This document shows, in pieces, positions 48,899 to 60,380 of a DNA stretch of 64,000 nt. This stretch comes from Polytrichum commune (lineage: Eukaryota; Streptophyta; Polytrichopsida; Polytrichales; Polytrichaceae), in contig OX485803.1 of NCBI GenBank assembly GCA_950295325.1, forward strand, positions 9,610,001 to 9,674,000. Reading direction: 5' to 3'. The notes below the pieces were generated by a model. That model worked only from the letters and a program-made list of their open reading frames with translations, searched no databases and was not told the DNA's origin. Numbering within the stretch: position 1 is the first letter of the stretch; each line of letters opens with the position of its first letter. The translations under genes were made by a program, and so were the position numbers.

Positions 48899-51800
48899 AT
48901 GTTTCCTAAAGGAAAACTAAAAGACCCATCTTCCAATACGTTACAACCTCTCTCGCCAAAAATACAAACTATCCATCAACAAGGCGTTAAATCAACAACT
49001 AGGAAAAGAAGACAAGGTGAAAACTCCACCCTTACGCGAAGGTCTCATCGCAACAAGGGACTTCAACATGATGTTGTTCTTGAAACAGTGGAAGAAGATT
49101 GTGCATCTTCCATGCATTCAAACGATCAACCACAAGTCCATTCTAAAGAAAATACAATAACATTGTCGCAAAGATTGAAGCCACTTTTGGGACAACATCA
49201 AAATATCACTGAAGATGTTGCAACAAAAATTGTGGATAATATTGTGGATTTAGTTGCAGAACAAGTTATTGAGGAATCCACTTTAGAGAAATCGCATCAA
49301 GAAAATCAAGACAATCTGCAATATGATGATACACAAGACTCTCAAGAGAATCAACATTTTCAAGTGACACAAACTTCTCCAGAGAATCAACAATTTCAGG
49401 AGACACAAACTTCTCCAAAAAATCAACACTTTCAAGAGACACCAGATTCTCAACATACTGAACAATTTCAAGAACAACAATTTTCTCTTGTGAATCAACG
49501 ATCACAGCATAGAGAGCATTCTTTGACATTGTCTCAAGGGACAATATCCACATCTCAATTTATTGGTGGAACTTCTGAAGGTGTAACTAATCGACGCAAA
49601 AAAAGAAGGTAAATTTTATTTTCATTTGTATTAAACGGTTTGAATTTTTTTAATTTATATATATTCTCTATTATTATTAGGTTTATATTCTCTTACATAC
49701 ATGAATATTATGCAGAGTGGAAAAAATGATATTCATGAAGGATTATGGACACCTCCGCCTACATTGGAGAACCCAGCTGAACATGAAGGGAAATCCATCA
49801 AGTACACGAGAATGAAACTCTTGGAGCGAAAACAAAAAATCAACTCGACATTGAGTGATATATGTGTCATGAAATATCCTGTGCCTATCCCTTTGTGTCG
49901 AATGATTGGCATGGAGGTGGTTAGGCCCACATTGGACGATGATGTATCAATTTTGTCACGTTCGTTTCTCAATGGTTATATTCCTGGGTTTGCATCATTT
50001 TATGTCTTGGTAGAGCATTAAGAGGGATACACGATTGATGTCAATGATGACATTGTGAATGAATGGGATGAAATTTGGAAACAAAAAAATGAAGAATTTG
50101 AAGCCTATCTGACAGAGCATGGTTTGCATGCATTCAAAAATAAAATGTTTCACATTTGGGATGGAAATCATCCCTTTAAAGCGTGGTACAATACCAAAGA
50201 GATGAAGTTGGGTGGTGTTGAATATCATATAAGCCCTACATCGATAATATTTGATGGACGAAAAGAAAATCACTCTGTTATCACATGTCTCTGCGATGAT
50301 ATCAACATGTAAGTATTTTATTCATTTCTATTTTGATTATCTTATATTGTTAATTTTCTTTACATGTTTCATCTTTAAATTTTTTAAATTTTTATATTTA
50401 TGTTTATATTTTGAAATGATTCAGATCAACAGAGAAAAATGTTGTCAAACCTCGATTCATTCACACACTCTTCAAAGTGACAAAATATGGAAGTCAACCG
50501 CTGGAATGGTGGGAAGGAAGGATTAGTCCTGAGCAAATGGCTTTGTGCAAAAAGAAAAAATCAGTAAATTCCAAAAAGTGGTATAATGTCACACAAGAGA
50601 TCTTGGTCAAACATATTTACAAGGTAAATTTTGTATTTCCTTATTTCTTTAACTATGTCAATTCATATTTATGGATTTCTAGATTTTCTTTCTTTATGCT
50701 CATCAATACTTTGTATTGTACAGAGTGAAATTGAGGACGAGGTTGCAAAAGCAACTGAAAACTATATCAACTTGGAGGTTGCAGATCACATCGGATTGCA
50801 ACAAATAATTGCAACAGCGTCACAATTCATCAAAACTAAAAAACGGTTAACACTGGTTAAAATTTTGGCCATCGCTGATCCCGAAAATGGCACAGAGTTT
50901 TTTGATGAAATCAAAAAACACTATGACAAAAATGGAGACAATGTGCAAATGACCCTTGATCGCCTCCATCTTTTTTGTCAATCTCAGGTTGATTCCAAAG
51001 AGAAAACGAATTGGCTAAAGCTCTGGAATGCTAATGATGACACAAAACATGCTGCATCGTTTCCTTTAGAAATTGGAGGAAATGATGCATTGGATCCATG
51101 GCTGACAAGAAGAACATTTTGGTGGCAGATATTTATATATGAAGTTTACTATTTGATATGTGATATATTTATGTATCAGATATATAATATATATGTATGT
51201 TTGATATATGTATTATGTTACATAACTATTTGTATATTGTATATTAATTATTTTTATGTATGTTATACAACTCAAAGAGGAGGCATACAAAAAAATTGAC
51301 TACTACATCAATCATGATGATGCAACACAACGATTGGTGTTGGACAATATGACTTCGGATGTTCCGGATGTTGTCTCATATATTAGAACATGGGAGGAAA
51401 AAATTGGGAACATGGCCTTTTTAGTGGAAATACCCACTAAGGTGAATGCAAAGACTGTGTGGAGGAACAATATATGGAAAGATCAACCAGGTTTTGCTGC
51501 AATCATGTGTCGTATAATTTATCGATACATTAAATTCATTTTGATTGCAAATGGAAAACTTCGAGGTCGTCCATCATGGTGGTCTTCTTGGACACTTGCA
51601 GAAGGAATGCTTTGGAATATTGAACAAAGAAAATGGCCATCTGCACATCGCGAAGGGGGAGGTTGGTATTTGGACCTTCCCAACGGTTCTTTACTAGAAG
51701 AAGAAACACAATTGTTTCAAGATTGCAATGCAAGAGTTGAAGAACAAAGAAGTGTTGGTATTAATGTGGGTGAAATGCCAACATTTGAAACCGAACAACC

Positions 51801-53271
51801 ATCGGAGTCCTCCAAACAACCATCGCAGTCTTCCAGACCACATATTCAATTGAGGAAAAAAAGAAAAATAATCGATACAAAAAATGACGAACAAGATATT
51901 GTCCCAAATCCAAAGCCACCAAGTGGTCGAGTGTCGTCAAGATCACAAATTGCAACTGTACCAAAACCGGGAAGAAATCTTGATTTTATTCCCAAGGTAG
52001 GCCTTGTTAAAGGTGATTGGTACGATTGTCATGTTTTTTATGAAAAACACAAAAAAACATCTCCTGATTTCAAAAAATTGATGTCATGGATGAAAGATGT
52101 TTCTTTGGGTAAAGTAAACAACGTGAATGGAATTGTTACCAAAGCATGTGTGGACCTAATTATCGTTGATATTCCATATGGGATGCCAATCCATGGTATT
52201 GACGAAGGGCGTACTATTCCTTCTTGGATGCAATTGAAGACAGATGAATGGTGGGAGACATTGTTTGATTTTTTGGAATCAATACTTTCAGACAATGGTT
52301 GCACGCTTATCATGTGCAATGCCAAGATGCCAAGACTGCAAGAAAAAATTGTGAGTTATGCACTAGGGACCAAAGATCGTCCAAAACATTTTTGTTTAAG
52401 GGAGCATGTCAAAACATTCACAATTGTGAACTGTTTACCACAAAATGCTCCTAACGGTATCCAAACTGCTCTTTCCAACATTCTTCTCTTGAAGAAACCA
52501 TCTAGTTCATTTGCCCTCTCGGATGCTGCTAGCTACATAGATCCATTTGTGGACATCAAACAATTGGATGTTTTGTTCAATCAAATAACGAACACAAACA
52601 TGTGTTTGAACCAATGTAGACAACCTTGGAGGGGAGCTAAAGAAAAAAACCCTTTGATTATGCAACAACTCATTGAAGCATGTTCTCCATTACATGGTCG
52701 TATATTGGATTTGTCCGTGGGGACAGGTGCAAGTTTTCACGCTGCAAAAGAAAGTGAAAGACATATTTTTGGTTTTAAAGCAGACGAAGAAATACACATG
52801 GGGTTATTGGATGATTTATTCCAGAGTTTGAATGTTGAAGCATCCAATGTATTTCAAGCACCCTCAGAACCTTCCTCAAGTATTGGTCCAAATTTTGAGG
52901 ATGTAGCTCCAAAGCAAGGGCGCAAATTTGTGGCCATCAATGTATCTGATTCTGAATAGTGAGTAAGTCTTCAAGCTATTGCAAATTTCATACAATGAAT
53001 TTGCATGTGTACATTTATTTTTCAATATATTACTTAAACTCATATTAATATTGTTTTTTTTTGCATGATTAGCATTGGATTGAAAGATTGGTTTGCAAAA
53101 GTACCAGCAACTCCAAATTTTGTACAAGATCTACCAATATATGCAAAGTCAATGGCACAACACATGGCACAACAACAAGAAGTTTCACTAGAGTCATCAA
53201 GCCAATCAACGGATCTTCATCCTAGACGATTAGTAGAAATGTTCATGGACATAGAGGCCCATGAAGAATGA
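48899..53271 (+). CDS. Beta-class amino-methyltransferase protein (DNA N4-cytosine/N6-adenine type), cargo, one internal stop
   Basis: Six exons join in phase: 48,899-49,608; 49,718-50,308; 50,425-50,623; 50,724-51,143 (approximate); 51,280-52,958; 53,073-53,271, about 1,265 residues with a single in-frame TAA at 50,019. The N-terminus is basic (TTRKRRQGENSTLTRR), then has Gln-rich repeats of 12 residues (SPENQQFQETQT type). The middle is unrecognised. The C-terminal part is a methyltransferase: motif IV DIPYG (52,168-52,182), motif X-like KNPLIMQQLIEACSP, motif I DLSVGTG (52,708-52,728), then HIFGFKADE. The order IV...X...I is that of bacterial beta-class enzymes that methylate N4-cytosine or N6-adenine. 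The exon 5 donor lies inside GAATAG, so the apparent stop at 52,957 is spliced out. Base target cannot be told from sequence; an RNA or protein substrate is less likely. Confidence 0.78.
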
Positions 53272-53889
53272 AACTTTACATATATATTATGAAGATGTAT
53301 GTTGAGAGTTCTCCAATGCCAAGTTTTCAATTGGGTTCTAATAATTAAAATCATTATATATCTAATGTTTTGACTCTTCAATGTTTGTTGTTGTACATAT
53401 AGTCTTCAATTTTCCACAAATATATATATATTCAATACCACGGTCATGAACATGCACCTGTAATTAGGTTTGGTTGTGATGAAATTCTTTGTGGTATTTT
53501 GTACAAGTTGCATATTATGCACCCACTATATTTGAGTGCACACAGGATTGCACCCAAATCCATGCACCCATGCACCAATTCATTGTTAAATTCATTGTTG
53601 ATTATTTTGCTACAATTGATGATATTATTGAACCGCAAAATAAAACATGTGGATGCAATAATTTATCTATAGTTGAAATAAAGATGTATTTATATATGAT
53701 AAATGTATATATGCCCATAGTCATGTGGGATTTTTTTCTTCTCATTGCTCACTTCTCACAATGTTGCTTATCATCCCCACACCTCTCCCTATTAAACCCT
53801 AAAATCAAAAACTTTTATGCCAAAATTCCACGGTTATAGGATACTAGTGGCCCTATTACCAAATATTTCACATTCCTCACCGCTCACAA
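53272..53889. other. 3' flank of the methyltransferase gene and right subterminal region
   Basis: AT-rich sequence with no supported gene. The frame at 53,489-53,839 shows nothing recognisable. GCTCAC-type heptamers begin near 53,880 and lead into the right terminal repeat. Confidence 0.55.
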
Positions 53890-53944
53890 GTTACCACTCA
53901 TTGCTCACCGCTCATTGTTCACCGCTCACAAGATAGCACTCCCC
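53890..53944 (-). repeat. Right terminal inverted repeat of the giant MULE
   Basis: The inverse of the left end, with heptamers CTCACCG/CTCATTG and terminus AAGATAGCACTCCCC, followed by the 10-bp target copy TCTGTTACCT (53,945-53,954). Confidence 0.9.
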
Positions 53945-55748
53945 TCTGTTACCTAGATCATCTTGGTCAGGTTTATCAAAAGTTTGGTATTGATCAGCAT
54001 GGTCTTAGAAAGGAAGATGTGGACGGAATAGACAGACAAAATTGGGCTAGTGCACAACGCATTTGTGCAAAGAAGGCAAGGATTTGCTTGTACGAACTCA
54101 GAACTTGTAAGGACGCACATCAGGAAAGAACTTTGGGGACTGAGCTGTACTTGTCTATATGTGCTGACTATATCGATATTTTCCTTTCTGTGTCCTTGGC
54201 TTTGAGGGAGAGGGTGGTTCTTGCTAGCAAAGTGTCATTCTTTTTTAGAATATGGAAGTTGTGGTTCCACCATGGTGACCACGGTGTAGGAGGAAATACA
54301 AAGAATCTCACGCTACAGGAATGCTTTGTGAGCAACCAGTGCTATCTTGATGTGCAGCTGTCTTGCCATTTTGTGGTCTTACTGATAAGGTATTTTCGTG
54401 ATGGATTCTCTCACTTGCTAGTTCCACTCCACTCACAGGATCTGATTCGAGTGAAATTTTTTTTAGCAAGGTGGGAGGGATGTAGGGTATGGAGAGAGCT
54501 TACGATTTCCAGGAGCTTGTGGGTTGTGCTAACACAGTGAACCAACTTGCTGCGATTGAATACGGACCCAATGGACTGCAATTTGGTAGAACGCATAACA
54601 AGCAGTGAAACATTTGGGCTAACTTGCATCCTTTAGAACGGTGACAGTCCCCTACAAATTTGGGAGATTACAGCGCCCTTGCCATAGATGAGGACTCCGT
54701 ATCAGCGTTGAAGGAAGGTCTAAAGGCAACCCAAGCCCAATTGAAGGTGTTGAATATGGCTCCATCCTCTTATGCTAGAAATAAACGGTGGTTCTTGCAG
54801 CCTTGGATGGTCGAGAGGGCGGATCCAAAGCACCGGGCATATGTGGCTCCCGAAAAACCTGTCCCCGGTGAAGATGGCGATGGTGAGGTCATGAGGGACT
54901 CCAAAATTTTGCCGATGGAAGAAGAGACCATGGATGGTGACGGCGCCAACGTAGACCCGGATATGAGTGTTGTGGACATTAACGTGGATATGAGTATTGT
55001 GGACGCTTCTTTGGATGACATGGAAGAAATTTTAAGACTTGTTGAGGAGGAATGCAGGGATGCAATCTCGCAAATGCTAGATTCAGCTGAGCCGAGCCCA
55101 CCAATGCCTCCAACTGGGCAGAACCTTGTACATAAAATAGAGCCGGTGGTGGAGTACAAGGGCAGGGCCATTTACAAATCAACGTTAGTAGGTGAATTGA
55201 ATGGGAATCCTTTCTTGTCAAAGGACTGCTTGACTCGCATCAAGAACTCTATTTACTTCAATAACGCAGAGGATTGCTTTTCTGCTGCAAATTCGACATC
55301 AACCACTTTCCTTGGACTTGGAAGTGACTGCGTTGTGTTGTTCATGCAATCACCAACTTTGGGCCAGACTTATGGAGTGAGAGCAACACAGAAGAGGAAC
55401 CGCACCAGTGCTCATGTGGGACACCCGACTGCTGTGACCGTTGGCCCGGACATTGGCACTTGGTGGCTAGGCCGAGTCCAAAAAATGCGAAGGACGGTTG
55501 GAAAAACGTGGAGATTGTGTAGAAACCCTATCGACCTTATGGCTCACACCTCTACAGGTAAGAAGGGAAGTTCTTCATCGTCCATTCAAATAATGTTGAA
55601 TTGGTTCAAATCAGCGTCGGGGAGGAACAAATACAAGTACGATGTGACTGACACCCAATGGATTGACATTGAAAGCGTGATTTGCATCATTGCATTGTCA
55701 TTCAAATCTAATAGCAACGTTTACACCCTACAAGAGACTGATCGGTAG
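53945..55748 (+). pseudogene. C-terminal part of the degraded DDE-type transposase
   Basis: The frame continues from the block that ends at 38,777: VDVCYL then DHLGQVYQKFGIDQHGL. Segments follow that are well kept in this family as I remember it: RQNWASAQRIC, DIFLS, ASKVSFFFRIWKLW, HGDHGVGGNTKNLTL, CFVSNQCYLDVQLSCHFVV. Between about 54,440 and 54,665 it changes frame at least twice and has a TGA (54,606), through a part readable as ERAYDFQELVGCANTV and NQLAAIEYGPNGLQF. The open frame from 54,660 (MGDYSALAID...) then carries on to a TAG at 55,748, with FLSKDCLTRIKNSIYFNN, TWWLGRVQKMRRTVG and TDTQWIDIESV. It is clearly decayed, more so than the inserted giant element. Confidence 0.75.
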
Positions 55749-55936
55749 GTGCATGCTAGATGAATTTGTGTCAAAAACTACTTAGCATTGCAGGTTATTT
55801 AAGTAGCTACGGATTTATCTTTATTTTTCAGTGTCTCCATGATATGCACATTTAGTTTCATTCATTGTGTTTGTAAACACAATGAGAACATTTTATTTCA
55901 TATAACTATGATTGTGCACAAATACTTTGTAAATTG

Positions 55937-56157
55937 GAGTTATCCTAAAAGTCAAGTGGCGTTTGAACAAGATATCATGTGTTTTGATTTAATGTACTCT
56001 TATTTGTTCATTGTAAATAGTTATGAAGTTTGAAAGAACTTGGTGGTCCCTCATTGGAGTTAATTTAAAAGTCAAGTGGCGTTTGAACAAGATGCCATGT
56101 GTTTTGATTTAATGTACTCTTATTTGTTCAAACGCCACTTGACTTTTAGGATAACTC
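55937..56157. repeat. Palindromic terminal block, right copy
   Basis: It starts GAGTTATCCTAAAAGTCAAG, repeats that block with changes at 56,053, and ends with its inverse (CTTGACTTTTAGGATAACTC). Together with the block at 30,762-31,119 it brackets the degraded DNA transposon. Flanks (AATTG/TATTG) would also allow a separate MITE insertion. Confidence 0.7.
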
Positions 56158-59100
56158 TATTGTGTTTCATAATATGAATGATTTCATACTAAAGGTTTGT
56201 ATTGTTTTTACGTGATCTATACAAATTGCTCTTTTATATCATTTACACTTTAACCTACATTGTTTGATTTCATGTATGTGTTCATAATTTGATGTAGGAC
56301 AAAAACTGTAGTAGAATTTTTTTTAAATCTAAATTACCATATCGTTTATTCATATCAATTTGGAATTATAAGTAATGCAAGCCCCTTTTCTATTAACCCA
56401 AAGTAGAAAATTACATAATGATAGCACGTGAAAAAAAGAAAAGAAAAAGTAATACCCCCCTATAAAATAGTGGTTGTTCGCATCTATATCCTTAACTTTT
56501 TAACACACTAACCCCCCCGAGACTTTCGATCATCATAACTAAAACAAGGGAGGTTCAATTTTCAATCCAGTTTTTCCCAGATGTTTCATTGTGAAATTTG
56601 ATTGGTAAAAAATGAAGAACATGAAAAAAAAACCCTGCACAATACCCACTTACAATACCTTAGTGAGTGCTCATGCCTTCAAGCATGTGTCATGGTTGGT
56701 CCTTGACCCATATGCTAAGGGTCAGTTTATAGAAGGGTTCTTGACCAAATATTGTCTCATGTGATGGTTAGAATAACACAAAATCAAGTAAGATTCACCT
56801 AAGCTCCAATCTATGATTACAACATAATAAAGTGTGTGGAAAGATCATGGAATAGAACCGTATATGCAAACATTTTATGCAAATACTAAGATGGATATTT
56901 TGATTAAATTTTCATTATTTATCAATTATTTATACATATGCAACATAAAAATAAGTTAATAATTCTCATCATATGTCAAGAATAGTCAGATTAGGCAACT
57001 TGTTTTGGCTAAATGAGACGATTTATGCTAGTCATATGAGTTGATTCTCAATATGTTGCCAGTGGCCAAATTTTTGTGTGGAATTGAAATGCCCACTATA
57101 GAGCCACATACCTCTAGTCAAGAAGAATGATACCACAACTAATGGTTTCACCCAATTATCCACGGGGTGACACTTAGTGTGACTTACGAGAACCACGTGT
57201 GATGAGGGTATAATAGTTTGGTGAGGGTATTATCTTGCTCACAAATGATTAATGACCCATTCACTTAGGTAATTATGTAATTATGCATATTTTGTAGTAC
57301 CTTTCTATTACTTTGAAAGGCTAGGGTTAGTTATTTTCATGTACCATGTTTTTGTTATAAATGAACATGTGACCGTTAAAATTATGCTATGTCCTATGAT
57401 TAATTGTGACATGTGGCCAATTCTAGTTGCATGTCTGATTGAGGCCAAACTTTGGCTCATTTCAAAAACCAACTCAAAAGGTGTTATTTAAAACCTTGGG
57501 CGGAAGTCTCTTGCCCAGTAGCAACATTTCACAATCTCAAAGTAGATTGACAAGTATTGAAGACAATGCCGGTGATGGAGCCGACTCAAACATAAAGGAT
57601 CACCTAGCATCTTTCGTTGATGGACACAAGTCAGAAAGCAAAGATGCAACATTTCTTGATTTTTAATTTTTTAATTTTTAGATTATATTTTGAGACTTGA
57701 GCATGAGAAGGACGCCAAGGACGAAAACTTAGAGTTGGATTTAGATGCCACTTTGGAAGAGGACTTTCGTTCAACTACAAAGATTTGGAAGGAAACTGGT
57801 GAGGTTTCGAAGGAGGGTGAGGTCAATCATGAATTAAAGAAGGCATCACAAGAGGAGCTTGATAACCACAACCCAAAGCTTGTAGATTCACAAGAAGACA
57901 TAGAAACTTGAAAGACAAAGATACCTAACATATATATGAAGATAGCGAAACATGAAATCAAGGAAATTCCAATTCGAAATTGAAGAGAGTTTACAATGAT
58001 GCTAGTAGGCTTGGGCATACGGAATGTCGAGGATTGTAAACCAATCTCACCATGCGCATACACCAAACTCTCAAAATGCAATGCCACGACCTAAACCAAT
58101 CTCTTCCATGTTGCTTACCTAAACCCATCATCCAACATTCTTCCAAAAAAAAAAATTCATTCACTATGGGTGGGACGGGGGAATGTATGCACTATACCAC
58201 TTTGCAATATTTCTATACCATGGTAATTTAGAAATAGTAGAAACCTAATTTCATGGAATATATAACACCCTACACTATGTTGAACTCAAAGTCACATATT
58301 CTATCTATAAAACCACTTCAACTTTTTGGACACAATCATAAACAAAAAGACTCTATCCTTGGCTGCGTGTAGTCTCTAAATTTTGGGGGATGTCGGCCCC
58401 ATGCAATTACTCTTGATTCATCTTGGTGCATTTACACCCAAACACTCCCACCTAGACAAGAAAATAATATGGCCAAGGCCTTCATTTTTGAGGTCCACAA
58501 TAAACCTAAAGATCTCTCTCCACTTGACGCTAAAATGGTTGTTATGAAGTCCATAAGCCTTTTTAGGTGCCTTATCTTCCCACATGTACACTATCCAATA
58601 AGTGACCCTAGTTGGTGGGTGACATGGCAGGTCATAAAGCTGGTTATCTTACATCACAATTGTTGAACCCCTTGGCCTTAATATCCTGCTCCCAAGTATT
58701 TCGTATCAACAAATGAGCTGCCAAAAACTCATACCCTTGGCTGAGCATTGAAGTTAGATCGGACAGATTGTATTCATTGTATTATGGTTAATATCATTAT
58801 GTATAATTTTCAATTTTGTAATAATATTCCTTTCCTTTTGGTTAATTCTTTGAAATTCTAAAATAAGAATTTATTTATGACAAAGTGGGATATGATTATG
58901 TAGATGGTTGCATAGGTAATTTTGGTGAAACTACTTTAATTAAAGTAGTAGTACTTGTAGTAATTGTGATTGCCGTCGCCCATGCAATGTTGGAAGCGAG
59001 CCAGACGAAATTAAGTCGTCATATAATTAAAGTAGGTCTTCAAATTAGGTTGGCCTTTGCTAGTCATCACTTAACTGACAAGAGAGGGGCAATAAATCAT

Positions 59101-60380
59101 TTGCAAATCAAAGAATGCATGTCATTTATATCAAGATAGGGATGCATGTATTTGGAAAGAGCAAGTGAGAACATGGGTTTCTTAAAGTGTTGAAAATTGT
59201 CCACATGGTTGTTTTGTGGATACAACTAAAAGTAGGTGGAAATGCAAAGTAGTTGCCAAGTTCCTCATATCTACTCTTTCAGGCCCAAACCTCAATATCT
59301 TAGAAATTACACCATTCCCATTTTTCAGGAGGGTTTAGCTAAACTATCAAGTCTTAGCTAAGGTCAAGTGTGTGGAGACCTTAAGTCTTAGGTCATTCTC
59401 AAAAATGATAGCTTAGGTCTTATTGCCATAGCAAGGTCTCCATGAAACACAATGTCTCTTTTAATTTAGAAAAGGTAAGGGAGCATGAAACTTAGGAATG
59501 TTATGCCCAAGCCTTTTACAGGTTAAATGGCAATCGGACATGTATAACTTCCTCAACATCCATGCATTGAGCACATACCTAACACATGCAAACTACACAC
59601 AAGCTACGCTGCATAATCAGATAAATTTGGCTTTCAAAAGCTGGAGGACCTTGTTCAAGAACAACTGCGTGAGGTAAAATGCCTAATGCAAACACTTTGA
59701 ACACTGGAGACCCTTGCCATGCTCCAAAAACCTTTCAATAAAATCAGAAATGAGCATCCATAGGGAAGTTTTGAAGTAGAGTTGATGAAAGTTTGGCATT
59801 CTATGACTTACCTGCAACTAATGGAAGTCAAGTTCTTTGCAGGTGGAACTTTAAATTGGTATCATAACCACTGTAGAGACCTGATGTTGTACATTTCAAC
59901 GAATCTCATGTGGTCTAAAAAACACCTTGTGATTATGTCAGACGCCTTTAAAGGGGCATCTTTGGGATGTCTGATGATATTGTTCAACTACTAATGACCA
60001 AATTTGCAAATGCAACTCGAACAATCATACAAAGCTCTGTCATTCGAGACTTGAAGATTAATTCCGAAATATGTTTTCCACACAGTTAGATCCTGGTGTT
60101 GCCATGCCTGTCAGTAGGTTGTCAATAAGCACAAGTTTTGCCCTTCCAAATACAAAAGAATACTCTTCCTTAGACCCATTTGTTGACAGGCTATGCATTT
60201 ATGCACAAATCTGAACTGACATGCTAGACCACTTATCCCAGCTCTCCATCATCAACTACGCCTGCTAATGAAAGACTGACTCATAGAGTTCTTACAGACT
60301 GATGTACAATTCGCGGTTTGTGCTTGAGCTCTCTGAGGCCAAAATGATTTGAGTTCATAGAAGTACAATTTGAAGTAGTA
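56158..60380. other. AT-rich intergenic stretch
   Basis: No supported gene apart from weak remnants at 57,439-57,911. The right end (about 60,000-60,380) is probably the 3' untranslated region of the CBM48 gene. Frames at 58,885-59,139 and 59,782-59,994 lack splice or composition support. Confidence 0.55.
57439..57911 (+). pseudogene. Two acidic open frames, possible gene remnant
   Basis: The first frame has TSIEDNAGDGADSNIKDHL and stops near 57,666. The second, from about 57,690 (no ATG at its start), has DENLELDLDATLEEDF and Lys/Glu-rich helix-like sequence to a TGA at 57,911. Charge pattern and codon use look protein-like, but no ATG-to-splice structure or family could be found. Confidence 0.25.

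Larger units (their letters stand above)
38778..53944. mobile_element. Giant Mutator-like DNA transposon (15.2 kb) with kinase and methyltransferase cargo
   Basis: The ends are inverted repeats of about 55 bp (roughly 42 of 55 positions match by eye): GAGGGAAGCTATTTTATGAG on the left and GGGGAGTGCTATCTTGTGAG on the right, reading inward. The flanks are an exact 10-bp direct repeat, TCTGTTACCT (38,768-38,777 and 53,945-53,954), within the 8-11 bp Mutator range. Inside are a minus-strand MULE-like transposase that looks intact, a divergent plus-strand pair (kinase-like, then methyltransferase), a palindrome array in the cargo leader, a SINE-like insert and a solo LTR-type repeat. The element sits inside the transposase gene of another transposon. 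It is unusually large for a MULE, and the cargo is not gene-fragment capture of the usual Pack-MULE kind, because the methyltransferase gene is long, multi-exon and nearly whole. Confidence 0.9.
30762..56157 (+). mobile_element. Degraded DNA transposon of unassigned superfamily, carrying two nested insertions
   Basis: Three plus-strand blocks (32,865-34,888; 38,044-38,777; 53,955-55,748) are successive parts of one transposase-like protein. They are separated by an LTR-type insertion and a 15.2-kb Mutator-like insertion, and the frame resumes exactly across each target duplication. Subtracting those insertions leaves about 7 kb. Candidate ends are the GAGTTATCC foldback blocks, with flanks CATTGT (left) and TATTGT (right) as a possible imperfect target duplication. 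The coding part is certain. The ends are an inference, because the same blocks could be separate MITEs. Confidence 0.6.

Noticed and set aside
47596-50021. Alternative genetic code with TAA as glutamine, to explain the in-frame stops
   Set aside because: The CBM48 gene ends naturally in TAA, and host genes have no internal TAA; simple nonsense changes in the cargo explain the data.
52951-52959. End of the methyltransferase protein at GAATAG
   Set aside because: A TA/GTGAGT donor overlaps the stop and the next exon (53,073-53,271) joins in phase, so the protein continues.
58885-59139. 84-residue plus-strand frame with a hydrophobic segment
   Set aside because: No splice context or recognisable family; composition like the surrounding intergenic DNA.
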